Assembly (NCBI GenBank): GCA_029781465.1
Contig: JAKOWQ010000071.1
Coordinates: 1-12,546, forward strand
From: Pseudomonadota bacterium
GTDB taxonomy: Bacteria; Pseudomonadota; Alphaproteobacteria; Sphingomonadales; Sphingomonadaceae
Length of the DNA stretch: 12,546 nt
Reading direction: 5' to 3'
Part shown: in pieces, positions 1 through 5,482 of the stretch
Layout: each line of letters begins with the position of its first letter
Numbering within the stretch: position 1 is the stretch's first letter
The notes under the pieces: generated by a model
What the model saw: only the letters and a program-made list of their open reading frames with translations
What the model was told of the DNA's origin: nothing
Databases searched by the model: none
Position numbers and translations under genes: made by a program

Positions 1-1356
1 GGAACGCCGATGGCTCACGTCAAGCAGGGGCTGCACGCGGTGCTGGGCAAGTTGCGCCCCGGCGACCGGCTGGCGATCGTGACCTATGGCAGCACCCCTA
101 TGGTCCATTTGCCGATGACCGACTATTCCGGCAACCGTGAGCAGCTGGCCCGCGCGATCGATGGGATCGAGATCGAAGGCTCCACCGCGATGGAGGCGGG
201 ACTCGCCAAGGGCTACGAGGTTGCTCTCGAAGAGCTTGAACACAGCAAGGGCAAGACCCGGATCATGCTGTTCACCGACGAGAACCCCAATGTCGGCAAC
301 ACCAGCGCGGCGGGATTCATGGCCCAGGCCGAACGCGGATCGCGCGCCGGGGTGGGGCTGACCACGATCGGGGTGGGAGTGCACTTCGACGCGGCGCTTG
401 CCACCCGTGTTTCCAGCGTGCGCGGGGGCAACCTGTTCTTCCTCGATACCGCCGGTTCGGCCAAGCCGCTGTTCGAGCGCGAATTCTACAACATGGTCAG
501 TGAGGTCGCGCACGATGTAGCGATAACCATGACCCCGCCAGAGGGCTTTCGCATCACCGGGGTGTTTGGCGTGCCCGACGATCTGATGACCAGCGCCCCG
601 GAAGGTGCGGTGACCGCGAAGATATCCACAGCGTTCCTCTCGAGCAACGGCGGAGGGATCTATGTCACCCTGGGCAAGGACGCGGCCCATGCCAACCTGC
701 CCGCCGAGGTGCTGGGTGCGGGACAGCCGCTGCTGACCGGCACGCTGAGCTATCTCGATGCGCGGAGCGGCAAGACCGGCGGCGATACGATCACCGTCAC
801 CATACCCGAGGGCGGGGCGTCCGAACCGCTGGTCGCGGCGCACCTGCTGGTCGATGAATTTCTGACCATGAACGCCGCGCTCGATGGCTACCATGATCGC
901 GGCGACAAGAAGGGCGCCTTCCACCTGCTCGATGGCCTCTCGAAGCGGATCGCGGCGGCGCGGCTTCCGGGTTTCTCCGATGAGGGCAAGCTGGTCGACG
1001 GTTTGCGCAATCGCGCAGCCTATGTCGCGGGCTATGCCGGGGAAATGCCGCGTGAGCTTCAGCCGCTGGCCCTGCGCGGCGAATGGCGGGTGGTGAACCA
1101 GAGCGGGCTTGACGATATCGCCCGGGGCGACCGGGTGGAAATCACCGGTGAGGGCGAGTTCATCACCACCCCTGCTCGCCAGGGCCGCGAGGAGGTGTAC
1201 CAGCAGGTCGAGGTCAACGAACGGCAGCTGTTCATCCGCGATGCCGATCTGGTGTTCAACTACCGGATGCGCGGGGACCGGCTCGAGCTGGTCAGTCCGG
1301 ACGGGTTGGCGCAACTGGAGATGCGCCGCCTTGCGCCGGATTCAGGCCTCGATTGA
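1..1356 (+). CDS. VWA (von Willebrand factor A) domain protein, 5'-truncated
   Basis: The frame is open from base 1, so the true start lies outside the window; the ATG at 10 is internal. Residues are numbered from that ATG. The first ~160 residues are the later part of a VWA fold. The threonine of the metal-ion site (MIDAS) is T59 in EGSTAMEAGL, and its aspartate is D90 in MLFTDENPN. The opening DxSxS motif would be upstream, off the window. After the VWA fold comes a beta-rich region (~160-270), a helical region around 275-345, and a beta-rich C-terminal domain (~350-448) that I do not recognise. VWA proteins of this general layout bind protein partners through a metal ion and are often exported or envelope-associated. 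No signal peptide can be judged because the N-terminus is missing. Its 3' end overlaps the convergent regulator gene by 15 bp. The VWA assignment is confident; the cellular role is unknown. Confidence 0.85.
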   Translation, partial: GTPMAHVKQGLHAVLGKLRPGDRLAIVTYGSTPMVHLPMTDYSGNREQLARAIDGIEIEGSTAMEAGLAKGYEVALEELEHSKGKTRIMLFTDENPNVGNTSAAGFMAQAERGSRAGVGLTTIGVGVHFDAALATRVSSVRGGNLFFLDTAGSAKPLFEREFYNMVSEVAHDVAITMTPPEGFRITGVFGVPDDLMTSAPEGAVTAKISTAFLSSNGGGIYVTLGKDAAHANLPAEVLGAGQPLLTGTLSYLDARSGKTGGDTITVTIPEGGASEPLVAAHLLVDEFLTMNAALDGYHDRGDKKGAFHLLDGLSKRIAAARLPGFSDEGKLVDGLRNRAAYVAGYAGEMPRELQPLALRGEWRVVNQSGLDDIARGDRVEITGEGEFITTPARQGREEVYQQVEVNERQLFIRDADLVFNYRMRGDRLELVSPDGLAQLEMRRLAPDSGLD

Positions 1357-2019
1357 ATCCATCACATAGCCCAGCGAGCGCACGGTCCGCAGTGGATCGG
1401 GCGCTCCCTCGGCGATCAGCGCGCGGCGCAGACGGCCAACCCAGACATCGACCGTGCGCTCGTCGATCGTTTCGCCGTCCTTGCCCAGCCGTTCGATCAG
1501 CGCGGCGCGCGAAAAGACCTGGTCGGGGTGTTCGATGAAGTGGGCGAGCAGACGGAATTCGTTGGGACGGATCGTCACAACCCGGCCATTGACCCGGACC
1601 TGGTGCGCCGCCGGATCGAGGCTGACCGGGCCGTTGACCAGCAACTGCCGCCCCGAAGGACGCGCGCCGCCCAGGCTTTCGATCCGTTCGAGCAGGCGCG
1701 TGACGTCAAGCGGACCTACCATGTAGTCGTCGGCTCCGGCCAGCAGCGCGCGGCGCTTTGCCTCGCTGCTGGGTTCCTCGAGAACCATTGTCAGATGCGC
1801 CCCGCGGGTTGCCTCGGACTCGCGCAAACGGCGGCACATCTCCAGCCCCGACATCGATTGGCCGAGCCAGTCGATAAAGCCCCAGACCTTGCCCTCTAGC
1901 CGGCTGCTGGGCGGAACGTCTCCAAGGGAAAGGATCCGCCAGCCTGGGCGTTTGCTGGCAATGTCGGACACCAGCCCGGGATGCGGCGAGGTGATGAGCA
2001 GGGAGACGGTGTTGTTCAT
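1342..2019 (-). CDS. Atypical OmpR/PhoB-family response regulator
   Basis: A 225-residue transcription factor with an N-terminal receiver-like domain (~1-115) and a C-terminal winged-helix DNA-binding domain (~125-225). In the receiver, D50 in GFIDWLGQSMSGLE aligns with the phospho-acceptor aspartate. However, the acidic pocket normally formed by two Asp/Glu near the N-terminus reads ITSPHPG. The switch Thr/Ser is E81, and the invariant Lys before Pro is G102 (DDYMVGP, where canonical receivers have DDYxxKP). The DNA-binding half is intact: PNEFRLL, a recognition helix with RTVDVWVGRLRRAL (188-201) very close to PhoB, and the RTVRSLGY wing. I infer a regulator that works without standard phosphorylation, or with altered phosphorylation. 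It has no kinase partner in the window. The ATG at 2019 has no clear Shine-Dalgarno sequence. It is divergent from the exported protein gene at 2210 and convergent with the VWA gene. Confidence 0.9.
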   Translation of the reverse strand: MNNTVSLLITSPHPGLVSDIASKRPGWRILSLGDVPPSSRLEGKVWGFIDWLGQSMSGLEMCRRLRESEATRGAHLTMVLEEPSSEAKRRALLAGADDYMVGPLDVTRLLERIESLGGARPSGRQLLVNGPVSLDPAAHQVRVNGRVVTIRPNEFRLLAHFIEHPDQVFSRAALIERLGKDGETIDERTVDVWVGRLRRALIAEGAPDPLRTVRSLGYVMDSIEA

Positions 2020-2049
2020 GGTCTACATGGCGCTGGAATCGATCGTTAG

Positions 2050-2076
2050 CGTCACCAATGCGCGCGTTTGGTGACG
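2050..2076. promoter_or_regulatory. Perfect 9-bp inverted repeat (operator or 5'-UTR hairpin)
   Basis: CGTCACCAA at 2050-2058 is the exact reverse complement of TTGGTGACG at 2068-2076, with a 9-bp spacer. It lies 31 bp upstream of the regulator start codon. Its right arm contains the first TGAC of the 11-bp repeat array at 2071-2103. It could be a dyad operator in which two half-sites face each other, or a hairpin in the regulator mRNA leader. There is no T tract on either side, so it is not an intrinsic terminator. The symmetry is certain; the function is inferred. Confidence 0.5.
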
Positions 2077-2103
2077 GTTTGATGATGGAAATATGACGGA
2101 ACG
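2071..2103. promoter_or_regulatory. Three 11-bp direct repeats, PhoB-type operator geometry
   Basis: TGACGG, TGATGG and TGACGG begin at 2072, 2083 and 2094, exactly 11 bp apart, each followed by a short spacer that is AT-rich in the first two units. OmpR/PhoB-class proteins bind as head-to-tail dimers to direct repeats of this period. The array sits in the divergent gap between the atypical regulator (ATG at 2019) and the exported protein (ATG at 2210), about 106 bp from the latter. The neighbouring regulator is the obvious candidate to bind here. The repeat is seen directly; binding is inferred. A related array lies at 2734-2766. Confidence 0.55.
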
Positions 2104-2209
2104 GTTGCGCGCGGCCGCGAAGCGGCCCGTGACACATTCCGGTCAAACAAAAAACGCATGAATCCGGTCGGTATTGCGCATATCATTCGGGGCTGGGAGT
2201 GATTGTGGA

Positions 2210-2731
2210 ATGAAATGGCGTATTTTCCTTTCTGCCCTATTGCTGTTGGGCGCGGGGCCCGTGCTGGCCGAGAAGCTGGCCTTCGATCATCGCCTGTCGC
2301 CCGAGCTGAACCAGGTGCTTGAAGCGGGCGATCCGGCGATGGTTTCGTTCAACAATGCCAACCCGCACTATCTGGTCGACGTGATCGCGGTGCGCGGCGC
2401 CTCGGCAAAGGACTGGACCGAGGCGCTGGTCATCATCGCGCGCAGCCCGGGCCGGAAAGTGGCGAGCGCGGAAAGCTGGATGGAGGAGCTCCGCCGCGAA
2501 TCGCAGCGCCGCTGCAAGGGCACCTACACCGTTCTGGCGCAGGATTCCCGTTCGATTACGTTCGAGCGCCAATCGACCGATTGCCCGCCGGGCTATCCGC
2601 CGGTCGGGATCTACCGCGTGGTCCAGGGCAAGACCTCGCTGTTCCTGCTCGCTGCGATGGCCAAGGACGGCATCTCCGGCAGTTCACGCGAGCATTGGCT
2701 GGCGCTGATGGAATCCGCACGGCTCGAATAG
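2210..2731 (+). CDS. Exported protein of unknown function (173 aa)
   Basis: I do not recognise this family. The ATG at 2210 is preferred over an in-frame TTG at 2174. It gives a clean signal peptide: MKWR, then a hydrophobic stretch IFLSALLLLGAG, with likely cleavage after VLA at residue 20. A GGGAG Shine-Dalgarno-like sequence sits at 2195-2199. The mature part is about 150 residues, likely a mixed alpha/beta periplasmic domain, with two cysteines (in RRCKGT and STDCPPG) that could form a disulfide. A possible late helix ends in REHWLALMESARLE. It is divergent from the atypical regulator, across a triple 11-bp repeat. It is followed, without a visible terminator, by a 180-bp gap to the TonB-dependent receptor. 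Its position suggests it belongs to the regulator's local targets, perhaps as a periplasmic accessory to the receptor; that is inference only. Confidence 0.75.
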   Translation: MKWRIFLSALLLLGAGPVLAEKLAFDHRLSPELNQVLEAGDPAMVSFNNANPHYLVDVIAVRGASAKDWTEALVIIARSPGRKVASAESWMEELRRESQRRCKGTYTVLAQDSRSITFERQSTDCPPGYPPVGIYRVVQGKTSLFLLAAMAKDGISGSSREHWLALMESARLE

Positions 2732-2733
2732 CT

Positions 2734-2766
2734 CTGACGTGATGCTGACATAATACGGTCAATAAG
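2734..2766 (+). promoter_or_regulatory. Pho-box-like 11-bp direct repeats upstream of the TonB receptor
   Basis: Units starting CTGACGT, CTGACAT and CGGTCAA begin at 2734, 2745 and 2756, exactly 11 bp apart. The stretch CTGACATAATACGGTCAA (2745-2762) matches the E. coli Pho box consensus at 14 of 18 positions by my hand alignment. It begins 2 bp after the stop codon of the exported-protein gene and 178 bp before the receptor ATG. It could be bound by the neighbouring PhoB-like regulator or by a true PhoB encoded elsewhere. In the latter case the receptor would respond to phosphate starvation. Binding is inferred from spacing and similarity. Confidence 0.5.
2746..2754 (+). promoter_or_regulatory. 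Possible extended -10 promoter element
   Basis: TGACATAAT reads as an extended -10 (TGn followed by CATAAT, 5 of 6 to TATAAT). It would start transcription near 2761 and leave a leader of about 150 nt before the receptor ATG. It lies inside the 11-bp repeat array, so a bound regulator would block it. If the array is an activator site, the true -10 should lie further downstream, where I see no good match. This is a weak call on a short motif. Confidence 0.25.
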
Positions 2767-2911
2767 CAGTCTCCCAAACGACGCGGAAGAGACACGGGTC
2801 GCGCCTAGTTGGGGCAGCGAAGCCGGCCAGGGGGCGATTCGCATCCGCGCTTCATGCGCTCCCCGGGCAGCATCGTTCGAAACCAACGACAACGTTCAGG
2901 GAACCGACCCG

Positions 2912-5377
2912 ATGATCCGCATCCATACCCGTTCCGCTACCTCGCTTGCCGCACTTGCTGCCGGGCTTTGCCTTGCAAACGCCAGCGCCGCCAATGCCGC
3001 GATCAAGGTGACCCCGCTCGCCATACTGGTCGATGGCGCCACCGGCAGCGCCGATGCGGGCGATCAGCAAGCGCCCTCGAGCCCCGAAGATGCCGGGCAG
3101 GCGGCCGACCATTCGGGTCTGACCGAAATCGTGGTTACCGCGACCAAGCGCGAAACCAACCTGCAGCGCACCCCGATCGCGATCTCGGTGATGGCGCCCG
3201 AGGCGATCAAGAACCGCCACGTGCAGAGCCTGATCGATCTGGCCGACGGCGCGGTGCCATCGCTGCGCGTCGCCACTTTCGAGGCCCGCCATTCGGCGCT
3301 GACCGTGGGTATCCGCGGGATCGTGCCCTTCGATGCCAACCAGACCGCGCGCGATCAGGGCGTGGGCGTCTATGTCGACGGGGTCTATCTTGGCCGTCAG
3401 CAGGGGCTTAACACCGCGCTGTTCGATGCCCAGCGGATCGAGGTTCTGCGCGGGCCGCAGGGCACCCTGTTCGGCCGCAACACCGAAGGCGGCGCGGTTT
3501 CGATCGTGACCAAGGAACCGAGCGGCGAGTTCGGCGGGCGTCTGGTCGGCGGGGTCGGCAACTATGGCTCCTACACCACCGAAGCCCACGTCGATCTGCC
3601 CTCGATCGCCAACATCGCCTTCAAGGTCGATGGGGTGATGCAGCACCAGGACGCCACGGTGAAGAACCCGCTCGCCGGGCAATATGGCTGGAACTATCAC
3701 AACACGGTTGGCGGTCGCATTTCGGCCAAGTGGACCCCGATTGACGGCTTTACCGCGATCCTGACCTACGATCAGGCCAAGGACGAAAATACCCCCAACT
3801 ACAGCCAGCTGATCAACTACAATCCGCTTGGCAAGACGGTTGGCCAGTACGATCCGGTGACGCTCAAGCTGGTCGCGCCGGGCAGCCCGTCGGGCACCTC
3901 GACCGTGTGCAGCACCTGCATCGCACCGCTCTCGCCGCTGGTGAAAGTCTATTCGGACCGCCAGGACGTTGCCGAAATCGGCGTGCCCCAGCAGCTCAGC
4001 ACCGACAAGACCCACGGCTTCGGTATGACGCTGAAGTACAAGGTCGCCCCCGGCCTCGAACTGCGCTCGATCAGTGCCTGGCGCGGGGTCGAAACCGAGC
4101 AGTGGGACAATTCGGGCGGCCCGCACCGCACGATCTTTGCGCCCAACGCGAACTTCAGCCGCTATTCGCTTTCCTACCTCAAGCAGAACCAGTTCAGCCA
4201 GGAATTCCAGATCGTCGGCGGCATCGACAAGCTCGATTACGTGGTTGGGTTCTACTACTTCACCGAAAACGTGCGCGAATTCGCCGCCACGCCTTCGACC
4301 AACAAGTGGAATGCCGACGGCACGGCCTATACCATCAACGATGCAACCACCTGGAACATCGCAAACTGGTCACGCCAGCGCGACAGCCATGCAAACGCCA
4401 AGTCCTATGCCGCCTTCGCCCAGGCAACCTGGTCGCCGACCGACCAGGTTCACCTGACGCTGGGCGGTCGCTACACCAAGGACAAGCGCGATGGTGCGCT
4501 GACCCTGGTGCAGAACAAGGCGGTCAACTATCCCTTCACCTTCGACAAGGACCGGTTCGATCCGATGGTCACCCTGGCCTGGGATGCGGCTGACGGGGTC
4601 AACCTCTACGCCAAGTATTCCACCGGTTACCGCGCCGGCGGTGCCAACAGCCGTTCGCAGACCTTTGCTCCGTTCGATCCCGAGGAAGTGAAGGCCTGGG
4701 AAGCCGGCGCCAAGCTCGATCTGTTCGATCGCCGCGTGCGCCTGAACCTGGCGGGCTACATCATGGACCGTACCGGCACCCAGATCGATTTCGACAATGT
4801 CGACACAAACCCGTCGAGCGCGACCTTCAACCTCCACACCGAGGAAACCGCGAACGCCCCGGGCAAGTCGAAGATCCGCGGGTTCGAGGCCGAACTGACC
4901 ATGCGCCCGACCGAGAACCTGACGCTGGGCGGGGCCTATGCCTATACCTTCACCGACGTGCCCGCGACGCTCAACCCGTTCCTCAGCACGCCGACCACCC
5001 CGGTCTATACCAAGGTGTTCGTGGTATTCACGCCGAAGCACGCCGCGTCGGGCTACATCGATTACGAGATCCCCTTCGGCAGCGACGACGCCAAGGTGAA
5101 GTTCCACATCGACGCCAACTACGCCAGCGAGGTCTATTCGTTCCAGAACGAGGACGTGAAAACCGATGACAGCTTCATCGTCAATGCGCGTCTGGCGGTG
5201 GCGGACATTCCGCTGGGCGGCGATCGCAACAAGCTGACGCTGTCAGTGTGGAGCCGCAACCTGCTCAACGAGACCCACATTTACCGCCGCTCGAACGCGA
5301 ACGACAAGGTGCTGGGTTCCTACGCCAACTTCAATCCGCCGCGCACCTTCGGTTTCGACGCGACGATCAACTTCTAG
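2912..5377 (+). CDS. TonB-dependent outer-membrane receptor
   Basis: An 821-residue outer-membrane transporter that takes up a substrate using energy from TonB-ExbB-ExbD. A signal peptide ends near ANA/A (residues 29-30). A linker of about 40 residues leads to the TonB-box-like TEIVVTATKR (71-80), typical of sphingomonad receptors. The plug domain follows, with GVGVYVDGVYLGR, the RIEVLRGPQGTLFGRN motif and EGGAVSIVTKEP. The rest is a 22-strand-type barrel ending in PPRTFGFDATINF with the usual terminal Phe. No STN signalling domain is present, so it is not expected to act through a FecI/FecR-type sigma cascade. A CSTC pair (333-336) lies in a predicted surface loop. A CAGGGAA sequence at 2896-2902 is a plausible ribosome-binding site. 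The substrate cannot be read from the sequence. The upstream Pho-box-like repeats hint at control by a PhoB-class regulator. An intrinsic terminator follows. Confidence 0.93.
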   Translation: MIRIHTRSATSLAALAAGLCLANASAANAAIKVTPLAILVDGATGSADAGDQQAPSSPEDAGQAADHSGLTEIVVTATKRETNLQRTPIAISVMAPEAIKNRHVQSLIDLADGAVPSLRVATFEARHSALTVGIRGIVPFDANQTARDQGVGVYVDGVYLGRQQGLNTALFDAQRIEVLRGPQGTLFGRNTEGGAVSIVTKEPSGEFGGRLVGGVGNYGSYTTEAHVDLPSIANIAFKVDGVMQHQDATVKNPLAGQYGWNYHNTVGGRISAKWTPIDGFTAILTYDQAKDENTPNYSQLINYNPLGKTVGQYDPVTLKLVAPGSPSGTSTVCSTCIAPLSPLVKVYSDRQDVAEIGVPQQLSTDKTHGFGMTLKYKVAPGLELRSISAWRGVETEQWDNSGGPHRTIFAPNANFSRYSLSYLKQNQFSQEFQIVGGIDKLDYVVGFYYFTENVREFAATPSTNKWNADGTAYTINDATTWNIANWSRQRDSHANAKSYAAFAQATWSPTDQVHLTLGGRYTKDKRDGALTLVQNKAVNYPFTFDKDRFDPMVTLAWDAADGVNLYAKYSTGYRAGGANSRSQTFAPFDPEEVKAWEAGAKLDLFDRRVRLNLAGYIMDRTGTQIDFDNVDTNPSSATFNLHTEETANAPGKSKIRGFEAELTMRPTENLTLGGAYAYTFTDVPATLNPFLSTPTTPVYTKVFVVFTPKHAASGYIDYEIPFGSDDAKVKFHIDANYASEVYSFQNEDVKTDDSFIVNARLAVADIPLGGDRNKLTLSVWSRNLLNETHIYRRSNANDKVLGSYANFNPPRTFGFDATINF

Positions 5378-5404
5378 GTTCGGCATACCTCCCTGCCGTA
5401 CTTG

Positions 5405-5438
5405 GGGCGGGTGGCTTCGGCTGCCCGCCCTTTCTTTG
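5405..5438 (+). terminator. Rho-independent terminator with UUCG loop
   Basis: The arms 5405-5415 (GGGCGGGTGGC) and 5420-5430 (GCTGCCCGCCC) form an 11-bp stem, with nine Watson-Crick and two G-T pairs. They close a TTCG tetraloop and are followed by TTTCTTTG. It lies 27 bp after the receptor stop codon and separates the receptor from the DUF389 gene. Confidence 0.9.
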
Positions 5439-5439
5439 T

Positions 5440-5470
5440 CCGGTCCTTGCCGACGCGATCCGGACCTTGC
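5440..5470 (+). repeat. Short direct repeat, 20-bp period, before the DUF389 gene
   Basis: CCGGTCCTTGC (5440-5450) and CCGGACCTTGC (5460-5470) match at 10 of 11 bases, exactly 20 bp apart. They lie in the 44-bp gap between the terminator and the DUF389 start. They could be a regulator site, but the gap is GC-rich and chance similarity is possible. No clear promoter hexamers were found here. Confidence 0.3.
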
Positions 5471-5482
5471 TAAGCCCATGCC

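Noticed and set aside
2113..2127. GGCCGC-GAA-GCGGCC hairpin in the divergent intergenic region
   Set aside because: Only a 6-bp stem with a 3-nt loop in GC-rich sequence, and no T tract on either strand, so it does not qualify as a terminator and is likely to arise by chance.
2174..2209. Upstream TTG start for the exported protein
   Set aside because: It would add 12 residues before a textbook signal peptide and has no better ribosome site than the ATG at 2210.
2852..4126. Long antisense open frame (424 codons) opposite the TonB receptor
   Set aside because: It lies wholly opposite a well-supported receptor gene. The translation is low-complexity and rich in Arg/Gly/His, as expected from the antisense of high-GC coding DNA, and shows no domain.
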